NCBI GenBank assembly: GCA_023246985.1
Contig: JAHFHJ010000014.1
Coordinates: 1-17,086 of the forward strand
Reading direction: 5' to 3'
DNA: 17,086 nucleotides
Source: Candidatus Omnitrophota bacterium
GTDB lineage: Bacteria > Omnitrophota > Omnitrophia > Omnitrophales > Aquincolibacteriaceae
Position numbers and translations under genes: made by a program. Shown here piece after piece: positions 6,592 to 14,347 of the stretch; the stretch's first letter is position 1; every line of letters begins with the position of its first letter. The notes beneath the pieces were generated by a model. It was given only the letters and a program-made list of their open reading frames with translations. It was not told where the DNA came from and did no database searches.

Positions 6592-8904
6592 ATGAAGCTT
6601 CCTTTTCTCTGGATTTCGCTGGGATTCTCGCTTGGAATTGTCGCGGAAAAATACGGAAACATTCCCTTGAGCTGGCCCGCCTCTCTTTTGGGAGGCGGGA
6701 TCGTTCTTCTGTGTTTTTTGCCGGGAAGAAGAACGTTTCTGTCGGTCTTTCTTTTGTGCATGGCGTCGGCGGGGATCTTATGGGCGCGCTTGGACGCGCG
6801 CATCCCGGCGACGGCGATCCAGAATTTTTCAGGGCCGGAACGCGTCACGCTGCGCGGGGTCGTGAAATGTTTACCGGAAGTTAAAACGCGCGGGAAGAAA
6901 GCGACCGTTTCGCTGGTTCTCAAGGCGCATTCGATCACCCGGCCGAAAGGGAAACGCCGGGAAATCCGCCAAGTGAGCGGCCCTGTTCAGGTTTTTCTGA
7001 TCCAGTCGTCCGAGATTCCGCAGGTGGGGGACGAGATCCGGCTTTACGGAGTCTTGAGCGAGCCTCGCGGGGTTCTCAACCCCGGGGAATTTGATTACGG
7101 AAAATTTCTGGCTCAAAAAAATATTCGCGCGCTTTTTCAGGTCATTGGAAAAAAATGCGTTCGCGTGACAAAAGCCGGGTCTCCTTTATCTTTCGCGAGG
7201 ATTCTTGCGGACGCGCGCCGCTTCCTCGCCGCGCTGATCGATCAACTCTACGGCGCGCGGGAAGCCGCGATCGTGAAAGCGCTCGTGTTGGGTCTTCGCG
7301 GCGACATTTCTTCCGAAGTTCGCGATCAGTTCATGAAGACGGGGACGATCCACCTGCTTGCGATCAGCGGGATGAATATCACCATGGTCGCGGGAACTTT
7401 TTATCTGATCTTTCTTTTTTCGGGGGTGGGATTCCGGATCGCCTCGGGGGCGACGATTCTGATCCTGATCGTTTATGTCGGACTTTCCGGAGCCGGGATC
7501 CCGATCCAGCGCGCGGGCTACGGAGCGGCGTTGGTATTGCTCGCGGCGCTTGCCGGAAGGCCTTCGCATCTTTTGAACGCGCTGTGTTTCGCCTTTTTTG
7601 CGATCCTCCTCGGCGATCCCAAGAGTCTCTGGAATATCGGATTTCAGCTTTCGTTTCTCTGCGTTCTTTCGCTGATCTTGATCCTGCCGGTTTTGTCCCG
7701 CGTGAACGCGTGGACACTTTCTTTGGGCTCAAGCCTGGCGGTGCTTCTGGGGACGTTTCCGGTCGTGCTGTATTATTTTAACATTTTTTCTCCGGTCAGC
7801 GTGGCGGCGAATATGGCGGCGATCCCGCTCTGTGACGCGGCTCTCTTCACGGCGCTCTTCGCGCTCTTGTTCAGCGGAGTGCCGTTTCTGAACATGCTCC
7901 TTGTTCAAATATCCTCAGGGATCATCGCGGGATCCTTGGCTTGGGTCCAATGGCTTTCCGCATGGCGCTGGGGATATTGGTTCTTTGAAAAGCCCGCCCT
8001 GTCTTTGATCGCCGCCTATTACGCGAGCATCGGGATGACCTTATTTCTGCATAAGCGGACCTTCCCGGGAAGGCGGTTTTGGCTCGCGGGCTCGCTCGGG
8101 GCCTGGCTTTTTTTTTCGGCCGCGTTTTTCTGGAAAACAAGGCCGGAGGCGTTTGAACTGACTTTGCTTGCGGGCGGTAAGAATCAGATCGCGCACGCGC
8201 GGTTTTCCAATGGGGCCGAGTGGCTTCTCAATGCCGGAAGGAGTTTTCCTTCGGACCAGGGGGAGTGGTTGATCGGGCCGTATCTCAGGAGCCGCGGGAC
8301 GCAGCGTCTGGAGGGGGTTCTTCTTACCGATTTTTCCAAAAAACATACCGGAGGTCTCGTCTCGATACTTCGGGGTTTTTCGACCGCGAGCGTCCTCTAT
8401 CCCGACGGAGGCGCGATGGGGCCAAAGGGGCTTTATGAAACTCTTGGCAAGCTGGGTCGAAAGGTCCGGAGTATGAGAGAAGGAGACGAGGTTCGGATGG
8501 GTTCGGAGAAAATCCAGGCGGTGGGACAGTCGCAAAAGGGGATGGCCCTGCGCGTCGTGTCAGGTCCCTGGCATATTCTTCTCATCCCGAGGTGGGACGC
8601 CGGGTTTTTTCGCCATCAAGAAGGCGAAGACATTCACGCGGTTTTTTTGCCGGCCTTGGGGCAGGCCTCGGGGCGGGGAATCCCGCCCGAATTTAAGGAG
8701 TGGCTTGCGCGGGCGAAGCCGCTCCTTGTGGTTTTCTCAGACGCGCCGTCGGAACTCAGGAGTTTTCTGGCGTCCTGTCGCACGCCTTATCTCGATCTGA
8801 AGGACGTCGGCGCGTTGAGTTTCAAGAAAAGCGGCTCCCGGCTTGAGCTGCGGTCTTTCCTGAAAGGATCCATGGGATTTTACTCATTTTCCGAGGGCGT
8901 CTAA
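6592..8904 (+). CDS. comEC: ComEC/Rec2-family DNA uptake channel with degenerate nuclease-like domain
   Basis: The 770-residue integral membrane protein has the full ComEC layout. It has N-terminal helices and a DUF4131-like soluble region (about 1-200), the multi-helix competence domain (about 215-490), and a metallo-beta-lactamase-like C terminus (about 515-750). ComEC translocates single-stranded DNA across the inner membrane during natural transformation. The channel signature is present as HLLAISGMN (from His254), where most relatives have LH instead of MN. The C-terminal domain has lost its key residues: the usual DVGQGD start reads LAGGKN, and the HxHxDH metal motif reads D580-F-S-K-K-H585. 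Nuclease activity is therefore unlikely. The start MKLPFLWISLGFSLG is family-like. A possible leaderless promoter precedes it. Confidence 0.92.
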   Translation: MKLPFLWISLGFSLGIVAEKYGNIPLSWPASLLGGGIVLLCFLPGRRTFLSVFLLCMASAGILWARLDARIPATAIQNFSGPERVTLRGVVKCLPEVKTRGKKATVSLVLKAHSITRPKGKRREIRQVSGPVQVFLIQSSEIPQVGDEIRLYGVLSEPRGVLNPGEFDYGKFLAQKNIRALFQVIGKKCVRVTKAGSPLSFARILADARRFLAALIDQLYGAREAAIVKALVLGLRGDISSEVRDQFMKTGTIHLLAISGMNITMVAGTFYLIFLFSGVGFRIASGATILILIVYVGLSGAGIPIQRAGYGAALVLLAALAGRPSHLLNALCFAFFAILLGDPKSLWNIGFQLSFLCVLSLILILPVLSRVNAWTLSLGSSLAVLLGTFPVVLYYFNIFSPVSVAANMAAIPLCDAALFTALFALLFSGVPFLNMLLVQISSGIIAGSLAWVQWLSAWRWGYWFFEKPALSLIAAYYASIGMTLFLHKRTFPGRRFWLAGSLGAWLFFSAAFFWKTRPEAFELTLLAGGKNQIAHARFSNGAEWLLNAGRSFPSDQGEWLIGPYLRSRGTQRLEGVLLTDFSKKHTGGLVSILRGFSTASVLYPDGGAMGPKGLYETLGKLGRKVRSMREGDEVRMGSEKIQAVGQSQKGMALRVVSGPWHILLIPRWDAGFFRHQEGEDIHAVFLPALGQASGRGIPPEFKEWLARAKPLLVVFSDAPSELRSFLASCRTPYLDLKDVGALSFKKSGSRLELRSFLKGSMGFYSFSEGV

Positions 8905-8956
8905 TACCGTGCTCCATCCCGACTTTAATTTTCTTTTCATGAATGGCAGTCGGGAT
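8905..8956 (+). repeat. Dispersed palindromic intergenic repeat, copy 2
   Basis: This begins directly after the comEC stop with TACCGTGCTCC, then ATCCCGAC (8916-8923), which pairs perfectly with GTCGGGAT (8949-8956). Bases 8905-8955 match the minus strand of copy 1 at 46 of 51 positions, including the loop. The outer right arm, intact in copy 1, has decayed here. No strong T-run follows, so simple intrinsic termination is not obvious. Confidence 0.75.
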
Positions 8957-8963
8957 TGCCCCG

Positions 8964-8982
8964 ATTTCAACTTCGTTGAAAT
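8964..8982. repeat. Short perfect hairpin between repeat copy 2 and the dehydrogenase gene
   Basis: ATTTCAAC (8964-8971) pairs with GTTGAAAT (8975-8982) around a 3-nt TTC loop. Further out, AATACC (8903-8908) and GGTATT (8988-8993) could close a larger structure that includes repeat copy 2. The A/T-rich stem has no U-tract after it, so its role is unclear: 3'-end structure of the comEC transcript or part of the repeat. Confidence 0.45.
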
Positions 8983-9008
8983 TAATAGGTATTGAGACTA
9001 AAGCAGTT

Positions 9009-9035
9009 TTGGAAACGGTTTCTATAGGATAGAAT
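9009..9035 (+). promoter_or_regulatory. Candidate promoter of the dehydrogenase operon
   Basis: TTGGAA (9009-9014) and TAGAAT (9030-9035) give four and five of six consensus matches, with a short 15-base spacer. The -10 ends 7 nt before ATG 9043, so the transcript would start at or next to the start codon. No Shine-Dalgarno is present, the same arrangement as at comEC. Confidence 0.4.
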
Positions 9036-9042
9036 AACGCCT

Positions 9043-9822
9043 ATGGGACAAGAGCGGAAAAAGGTCATCATTATCGGGGCGAGCGGCGGGATTGGACGCG
9101 CGCTGGCCGGGAAACTTTCCGCGGAAGGCTGGGTTGTCGGACTCACCGGAAGATCGCTGGAAAGGCTTCAGGGACTGCGGAAAGAACTTCCGGGGGAAAC
9201 TTACGTTTGCGCGATCGATATCCGGGATACGCGCGAGGCGATCCATCAACTCAATAACCTGATCATGATCATGCGCGGCGTCGACCTTGTGATCATCAAT
9301 GCCGGCGTCCTTTTTCATAACCTTGAGTGCCGCTGGGACCGGGAAGAGGAGACGGTCAAGGTCAACGTGCTTGGGTTTGCGGCGATGGCCAACACCGCGG
9401 TGAATTATTTTCTGCAAAAACAAAGCGGATGCGTTGTGGGGATCTCTTCGGTCGCCGGGCACCGCGGCAGCGGCCGTTCGCCGGCCTATAACGCCTCCAA
9501 GGCGTTCATGATCAACTATATGGAAGGACTTCGTCAAAGGCTCGCGGGGACTCCGATCCGGGTGATCGATATTCGCCCGGGATTTATCAATACGGATATG
9601 CTGTGCGACCGGAAGAGCTTATTCGGAGTGGCCTCGACCGACAAAGCCGCGAGGGATATTTATCGCGCGATCCAAAAGCAAAAACGAATTGCCTATGTTC
9701 CGGCGTGGTGGGGAATCGTCATGTGGTTTTTCAAGCGGCTTCCAGAAAATCTTTATCATTGGGGTTACCGGAAATACGCGGCCCGGGACAACCGTCCCCG
9801 GAACGATAAGGGAATGGCATGA
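9043..9822 (+). CDS. Short-chain dehydrogenase/reductase (SDR), classical type
   Basis: The 259-residue product is a classical SDR, predicted to be a cytosolic NAD(P)-dependent oxidoreductase. The Rossmann glycine motif is GASGGIG (residues 12-18), the NAG motif appears as IINAGV, and the catalytic set is Ser136 (ISSVAG), Tyr149 and Lys153 (YNASK). IRPGFINTDM follows as in many members. Arg after the second strand (TGRS) suggests NADP preference. The C-terminal tail contains a Trp-rich hydrophobic stretch (AWWGIVMWFF) that might touch a membrane. The substrate cannot be inferred. Its stop overlaps the methyltransferase start by 4 nt (ATGA), so the two are probably co-translated, although their functions are not evidently linked. 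Confidence 0.9.
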   Translation: MGQERKKVIIIGASGGIGRALAGKLSAEGWVVGLTGRSLERLQGLRKELPGETYVCAIDIRDTREAIHQLNNLIMIMRGVDLVIINAGVLFHNLECRWDREEETVKVNVLGFAAMANTAVNYFLQKQSGCVVGISSVAGHRGSGRSPAYNASKAFMINYMEGLRQRLAGTPIRVIDIRPGFINTDMLCDRKSLFGVASTDKAARDIYRAIQKQKRIAYVPAWWGIVMWFFKRLPENLYHWGYRKYAARDNRPRNDKGMA

Positions 9823-10370
9823 GAAAATTAAACCCTCCGGCACTCGCGGCGCGCCGGGAAATGCGGCAAAAAGAACCGAGGCTTCCGTTTTGCGCGGTCC
9901 TCAACGACATTCGCAGTCTGTACAATGTGGGTTCCATTTTCAGGACCGCGGACGGCGTCGGGGTCGAAAAGATCTGGATCTGCGGGATCACGGGATTTCC
10001 GCCGGACCCACAGATCTCCAAGACCGCTCTGGGCGCCGAAAAAGAGGTTCCGTGGGAATACCGAAAGGACGCCTGTTCGGTCCTTCGCGAACTCAAAACC
10101 CGGGGCTATAAAATTGTTTTCCTGGAGCAGATCGAGGACAGCGTTCCGTATCAGAATTATGAACCCGCGGCGCCGGTCTGTCTGGTCGTGGGGAATGAAG
10201 TGGCGGGGGTTTCCGGCGAGCTGACGGCGCTTTGCGATCACGCGATCGAGATCGAGATGGCAGGCGCGAAGCGTTCCCTGAACGTCGCCGTCGCTTTCGG
10301 CGTGGCCGCGTATCACTTCCGCAATCAGTTCGACAAAAAGGGTCCGCATCGTCAGGGTATTGAGCGATGA
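9819..10370 (+). CDS. SpoU/TrmH-family RNA 2'-O-methyltransferase
   Basis: The 183-residue product has the three SPOUT motifs of 2'-O-methyltransferases. Motif 1 is LNDIRSLYNVGSIFRTADG, motif 2 is LVVGNEVAGVS, and motif 3 is IEIEMAGAKRSLNVAVAFGV. These form the trefoil-knot AdoMet site, with the motif 1 asparagine and arginine and the motif 3 serine and asparagine conserved. There is no N-terminal RNA-binding domain, so it is the minimal catalytic form. Target (tRNA or rRNA ribose) cannot be assigned. AAGGGA (9808-9813) lies 5 nt before ATG 9819. It overlaps the dehydrogenase gene upstream and the acylphosphatase gene downstream by 4 nt each. Confidence 0.9.
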   Translation: MRKLNPPALAARREMRQKEPRLPFCAVLNDIRSLYNVGSIFRTADGVGVEKIWICGITGFPPDPQISKTALGAEKEVPWEYRKDACSVLRELKTRGYKIVFLEQIEDSVPYQNYEPAAPVCLVVGNEVAGVSGELTALCDHAIEIEMAGAKRSLNVAVAFGVAAYHFRNQFDKKGPHRQGIER

Positions 10371-10645
10371 GCGGAAAAAAGATGCAGGTTTTCTTCAGCG
10401 GAACGGTTCAAGGCGTGGGGTTCCGTTTTACCGCGGAGCGGCTCGCGCGGCGCTTCCCGGTGACCGGTTATGTTCGCAATCTTGAAGACGGACGCGTGGA
10501 AGTGGTCGCGGAAGGCGAGGAGACGCGACTTGCGGAATTTTTGACGGCGCTTCGGAAATCCGGGATGAAAGATTACATCCGGGACGTCGACGCCCGTTGG
10601 TCCGAGGCCGAAGATTGCTTTCAAGGATTTTCAATCGTTTATTGA
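10367..10645 (+). CDS. Acylphosphatase
   Basis: This 92-residue protein matches acylphosphatases, small cytosolic enzymes that hydrolyse acyl phosphates such as acetyl phosphate or 1,3-bisphosphoglycerate. The signature GTVQGVGFR ends in catalytic Arg20, and GYVRNLEDG supplies catalytic Asn38. The final FSIVY strand is also family-like. Its length is normal for the family. It shares ATGA with the upstream methyltransferase gene and has no strong Shine-Dalgarno of its own, so translation is probably coupled. Confidence 0.94.
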   Translation: MSGKKMQVFFSGTVQGVGFRFTAERLARRFPVTGYVRNLEDGRVEVVAEGEETRLAEFLTALRKSGMKDYIRDVDARWSEAEDCFQGFSIVY

Positions 10646-10647
10646 AA

Positions 10648-10690
10648 AAGGGGTCCGCCGCCGTTTTAGGGAAATGGCGACCGACCCCTT
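10648..10690. repeat. Hairpin between acylphosphatase and phosphoesterase genes
   Basis: AAGGGGTC (10648-10655) pairs with GACCCCTT (10683-10690), and inside it CGCC (10659-10662) pairs with GGCG (10676-10679). On the + strand no T-run follows. On the minus strand GACCCCTTTTTC resembles an intrinsic terminator, but no minus-strand gene is present. The upstream alternative ATG at 10674 would lie in the loop. Confidence 0.4.
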
Positions 10691-10703
10691 GATTAAGGAA
10701 AAC

Positions 10704-11420
10704 ATGCGCTACGCGGTCTTTGCGGATATACACGGAAATCTGGAAGCGCTTGAAGCGGCTCTTGAATATACGCAAAAGCATCAAGTCTCGGAACACTTTT
10801 GCCTGGGGGATTCGATCGGTTACGGCGCGAACCCGAACGAATGTTTCGGGTGGGCCCTTCAGAACGCGAGGGTCCATGTGCTTGGGAACCATGAGGCCGC
10901 GGTGACCCACGAGAAAATGCGCGACAATTTCACGGACGCGGCACACAAAGCCATCGATTGGACCGCGAAGCGGCTCAGGCCCGAACTGATCGAAAAGATC
11001 GAAGACCTGCCGTATCTTCAAAGAGAGGGCGAAATCGTCCTGGCCCACGGAACTCTTCACGATCCGGAAGAGTTCGATTATCTCTTGGAGTCCTCCGACG
11101 CGCACAAGTCGTTCATGGCTTTCCGGGAAACATTCGGGTTTGTGGGCCACACACACATCCCATCTTTTTTTACCGAAAAAGAGCAAACCTTGGGTTATTT
11201 GAAAGAAGGGGTCCATCCCTTGAAAAAAGGGGAACGGTATCTCCTCAATCCCGGAAGCATCGGTCAGCCGCGCGACCGCGATACGCGCCTTTCGTTCGGG
11301 ATCTTCGATCCGGAAGAATTAACATTTGAAATCGTCCGTATCCCTTATGATAATAAGAAAGCCGCCGGAAAGATCCTGGCTGAGGGCCTGCCGCAGTCCC
11401 TGGCGGAAAGGCTGCTCTGA
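10704..11420 (+). CDS. Calcineurin-like metallophosphoesterase
   Basis: The 238-residue product carries the full two-metal phosphoesterase motif set. In order these are FADIHGN (D-x-H), CLGDSIGYG (GD), LGNHEAAV (GNHE), LAHGTLHDP, and VGHTHIPSF (GHxH). This resembles the compact YfcE/MJ0936-type group and Ap4A-hydrolase-like annotations, but the substrate cannot be named. It is predicted cytoplasmic, with no signal peptide. I prefer ATG 10704 because AAGGA (10695-10699) precedes it and MRYAVFADIHGN is the usual family beginning. An in-frame ATG at 10674 would add ten residues but has a poorly spaced ribosome site inside a hairpin loop. ligA follows after 36 nt, so they may share a transcript. 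Confidence 0.9.
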   Translation: MRYAVFADIHGNLEALEAALEYTQKHQVSEHFCLGDSIGYGANPNECFGWALQNARVHVLGNHEAAVTHEKMRDNFTDAAHKAIDWTAKRLRPELIEKIEDLPYLQREGEIVLAHGTLHDPEEFDYLLESSDAHKSFMAFRETFGFVGHTHIPSFFTEKEQTLGYLKEGVHPLKKGERYLLNPGSIGQPRDRDTRLSFGIFDPEELTFEIVRIPYDNKKAAGKILAEGLPQSLAERLL

Positions 11421-11456
11421 ACCGTTCCAACGTCCGGCGCGCGGAGAAGAGGAATC

Positions 11457-13526
11457 ATGCCCATCAAGAAGCTTGAAGAAACGAAAAGGAAGATCCGGTC
11501 GCTGCGCGAAAAGCTCGAACGGCATAATGTTCTCTATTATGTCGAAGCGCGTCCGGAGATCACCGACCGCGAATACGACCGTTTGATGCAGGAGCTCATC
11601 GGTTTTGAAAAGGCCTTCCCCGAACTCCTGACCCCGGATTCCCCGTCCCAGCGCGTGGGCGGCGCGCCGCTCAAGGAGTTCAAAACGATCGAGCACAAAA
11701 TTCCCATGCTTTCGCTCGAAAACACCTATTCCCGCAAAGAACTCGAGGAATTCGACGCCCGCGTCCGGAAAGGCCTCGGCGGCGAACCGTTCTCGTATTT
11801 CGTGGAAGAAAAGATCGACGGCGTTTCCATCACGCTCGTTTATCAGGATGGACTTTTAAAACTCGGGGCCACGCGGGGGGACGGTCGCTATGGCGATGAC
11901 ATTACCGAAAATATCAAGACCCTCGGCTCGATTCCGCTCCGGCTGCCGGGCCCGGGAAGTTCCTGGAAGGAACCGGTCCCCGCGCTTCTGGAAGTGCGCG
12001 GCGAAGCCTATATTTCCAAAGAGCAATTCGAAAAGATCAACCGGGAGAAGGCACGGGCGGGCGAGGAACTTTTCAAGAATCCCCGGAATGCCTGCGCCGG
12101 CAGTCTGAAACTGCTCGATCCCAAACTGGTCGCGGCCCGCAGACTCGACGCCCTGATCCACGGTCTGGTCCGCTGCGAGGGGATCGACTCGCCGCAAAGT
12201 CAGAGCGGAGCCATGGAGTTTTTAAAACAGCTGGGTTTCAAGGTCATTCCGGACGCCCCAAAGTGCAAGAACATGAGCGAGGCGTTCGGCGTGATCGACG
12301 GCGTGGAGAAAAAACGCGCGAAACTCCAATATGAGATCGACGGCGTGGTCGTGAAGGTCGATTCCCTGGAGGACCAGAAAACGCTCGGCAAAACCTCCAA
12401 ATCGCCTCGGTGGATGATCGCCTATAAATATCCGGCCGAACAGACCGAGACCGTGCTCAAAAGTATCGAGGTCCAGGTGGGAAGGACCGGCGTTCTGACG
12501 CCTGTGGCGATCCTGGAACCCGTCCAGCTCGCGGGCACGACGGTGTCGCGCGCCAGTCTTCATAATCAGGACGAGATCGAACGGCTGGACGTAAGGGTCG
12601 GGGACCATGTCTTTATCGAAAAAAGCGGGGAGATCATCCCGCAGGTCCTTTCCGTTAATTTGGAAAAGCGCGAAGGCCGGCCCGCGAAATTCGTGTTCCC
12701 GGAAAAATGTCCGGTCTGCGGCGGTCCGGTCGGAAAAGAGAAGGACCCCGAAAAGGAAGAAGAGGAGGTCGCGGTCCGGTGCTTGAATTCGCTTTGTCCG
12801 GCGCAGCTCAAAAGGCTTCTGAAACATTTCGCAGGCCGTGAGGCGATGGACATTGAAAATCTCGGCGTCGCGATCATCGATCAACTGGTGGATAAAGGAA
12901 TAGTCAAGGACCTGGCGGATCTTTATGCGCTGAAGATCACGGATGTCGAAGCGCTCGAACGGATGGGCGAGAAGTCCGCGAATAATCTGATCGAAGGGAT
13001 CGGACAGAGCAAGAAGCGTCCGCTTTCACGGCTAATCTTCGGGCTCGGGATCCGGGATGTCGGCGTGCACACCGCTTTCATTCTCGCGGAAAAATTCGGA
13101 AGTCTCGGAAAACTTTCCGGCACCGCTAAGGAAGACCTTGAAGGGATCCGTGAGATCGGTCCTAAGACCGCGGATTCCATCGTAAGATTTTTTGGCCAGG
13201 CCGCGACGCGCAAACTCTTGAAGAAACTCGAAACCGCAGGCGTCAAGACGGACCTTGTGGAAAAAGTGGCGGCCGACAGTCCGTTTCGCGGCAAAACGAT
13301 CGTCCTCACTGGCACGCTCGAAAGTATGGAACGTCCCGCCGCCGAGGCGCTCCTGCGCAAGCTCGGCGCGCACCCCTCCGGCAGTGTCAGCAAAAAAACC
13401 AATATCCTCGTCGCCGGCCCCGGCGCCGGCTCCAAGCTCGCCAAAGCCCGCGAACTCGGCATTCCCGTCTGGGACGAAAACCGATTCCTCTCCGAACTCG
13501 CGAAGGCCGGAGTTAAAGTGAATTAA
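11457..13526 (+). CDS. ligA: NAD-dependent DNA ligase LigA
   Basis: The 689-residue enzyme seals nicks in duplex DNA during replication and repair using NAD. Its domains are in family order: Ia region with YYVEARPEITDREYDRL, adenylation domain with Lys119 in EEKIDG (usually EPKIDG), and OB fold with VGRTGVLTPVA. A four-cysteine zinc site follows (CPVC and CLNSLC), then helix-hairpin-helix repeats (GIRDVG, IREIGPKTADSI) and a C-terminal BRCT domain (GKTIVLTGTLE, VSKKTNILVAGPGAGSK). The zinc site contains a Glu/Lys-rich insertion between its cysteine pairs. GAGGA about 5 nt before ATG 11457 supports the start. This is the last clearly core gene before the composition changes downstream. Confidence 0.97.
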   Translation: MPIKKLEETKRKIRSLREKLERHNVLYYVEARPEITDREYDRLMQELIGFEKAFPELLTPDSPSQRVGGAPLKEFKTIEHKIPMLSLENTYSRKELEEFDARVRKGLGGEPFSYFVEEKIDGVSITLVYQDGLLKLGATRGDGRYGDDITENIKTLGSIPLRLPGPGSSWKEPVPALLEVRGEAYISKEQFEKINREKARAGEELFKNPRNACAGSLKLLDPKLVAARRLDALIHGLVRCEGIDSPQSQSGAMEFLKQLGFKVIPDAPKCKNMSEAFGVIDGVEKKRAKLQYEIDGVVVKVDSLEDQKTLGKTSKSPRWMIAYKYPAEQTETVLKSIEVQVGRTGVLTPVAILEPVQLAGTTVSRASLHNQDEIERLDVRVGDHVFIEKSGEIIPQVLSVNLEKREGRPAKFVFPEKCPVCGGPVGKEKDPEKEEEEVAVRCLNSLCPAQLKRLLKHFAGREAMDIENLGVAIIDQLVDKGIVKDLADLYALKITDVEALERMGEKSANNLIEGIGQSKKRPLSRLIFGLGIRDVGVHTAFILAEKFGSLGKLSGTAKEDLEGIREIGPKTADSIVRFFGQAATRKLLKKLETAGVKTDLVEKVAADSPFRGKTIVLTGTLESMERPAAEALLRKLGAHPSGSVSKKTNILVAGPGAGSKLAKARELGIPVWDENRFLSELAKAGVKVN

Positions 13527-13543
13527 ATTTATGGGAAATGGTT

Positions 13544-14347
13544 ATGTTTAAGGGAATTATCCTGACTTTTCTTAAAAGTGTTTTGTATTTACTGTTTGTG
13601 CTAATTGGAATTTACCTCTATTGGCTGCTTGGACACTGGATATTTGAGACCTTGAAAGGACACTGTGGAGAGCAGGTCCAAACATGGGCAGTTATTGTTC
13701 AAATTGGTTCGACAACCATTCTAGGCGGAATTGCTTTATTTCAAGAACATCTCAGAAGATTATGGTTTTACCCAGACATTTTTATCGATTTTCAATTCCG
13801 TTCTCCTGATTGCCATAAAACCGAATTTCGCAATATTCATGATGGGACAAAAAAATCTAATGTTTTTTATTTTCGTTTTAGTGTTGCAAATGCAGGAAAA
13901 AGTCATGCTAAACAATGTGAGGTTGTCGTCGAAAAGTTCTACGATTGGGATAACGAACGCAAACATTTTATTGTTGATGCTGGGTGGAGCCCGGTGAATT
14001 TAAAGTGGTCGGGGCAATCATCGGGCAGTGAATTCAGAATTATCAACCCAAGCAGGAAAGTCTTTTGTGATATCGGACATGTCACAGGCGATACTGTTCT
14101 GGAATTTTATGACCCGAGGGGGGAGCCTAATGATAATCTTCAATTTGAGATGGAAGTTATCAATCCTCCTTTTAGCCAAGCTCATCAGTTTAAAAAAGGA
14201 AAATATCAAATAGATGTTGCAGTATATTGTGAAAATTCCAGGCGTGGAAATATTCCAAGAAAATCCTTCGTTATTGATTGGACGGGTAATTGGTATAAAA
14301 CAGAGAAAGAAATGTTTGAAAAAGGGATAAGAATAAAGGCGAATTAA
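13544..14347 (+). CDS. AT-rich two-helix membrane protein of unknown function
   Basis: I do not recognise this 267-residue protein. It has two hydrophobic helices, at about residues 12-32 and 48-66, then a soluble domain of about 190 residues. That domain looks beta-rich. Its FRFSVANAGKSHAKQCEV pattern recalls the N-x-G...A strand pairs of Ig-like domains found after such helices. The gene is visibly A/T-rich with A/T-ending codons, unlike ligA 17 nt upstream, which suggests acquisition by transfer. GGGA (13533-13536) is 7 nt before ATG 13544; an in-frame ATG at 13538 would add two residues. Its neighbour downstream is the TIR-protein unit, but it lacks the shared palindrome, so a functional link is unproven. 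Confidence 0.75.
   Translation: MFKGIILTFLKSVLYLLFVLIGIYLYWLLGHWIFETLKGHCGEQVQTWAVIVQIGSTTILGGIALFQEHLRRLWFYPDIFIDFQFRSPDCHKTEFRNIHDGTKKSNVFYFRFSVANAGKSHAKQCEVVVEKFYDWDNERKHFIVDAGWSPVNLKWSGQSSGSEFRIINPSRKVFCDIGHVTGDTVLEFYDPRGEPNDNLQFEMEVINPPFSQAHQFKKGKYQIDVAVYCENSRRGNIPRKSFVIDWTGNWYKTEKEMFEKGIRIKAN

Noticed and set aside
7155..7781. 208-codon plus-strand frame inside comEC
   Set aside because: It is an Arg/Ser/Asp-rich out-of-frame reading of the membrane channel region, with no independent ribosome site.
10648..10690. Hairpin as terminator of a minus-strand gene
   Set aside because: The minus strand gives a terminator-like T-run, but no minus-strand gene ends there. I kept it only as a structural feature.
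13400..13445. GC-rich GCCGGCCCCGGCGCCGGC stretch in ligA
   Set aside because: It encodes the BRCT Gly/Pro/Ala-rich loop in frame, and the symmetry follows from repeated glycine, proline and alanine codons.
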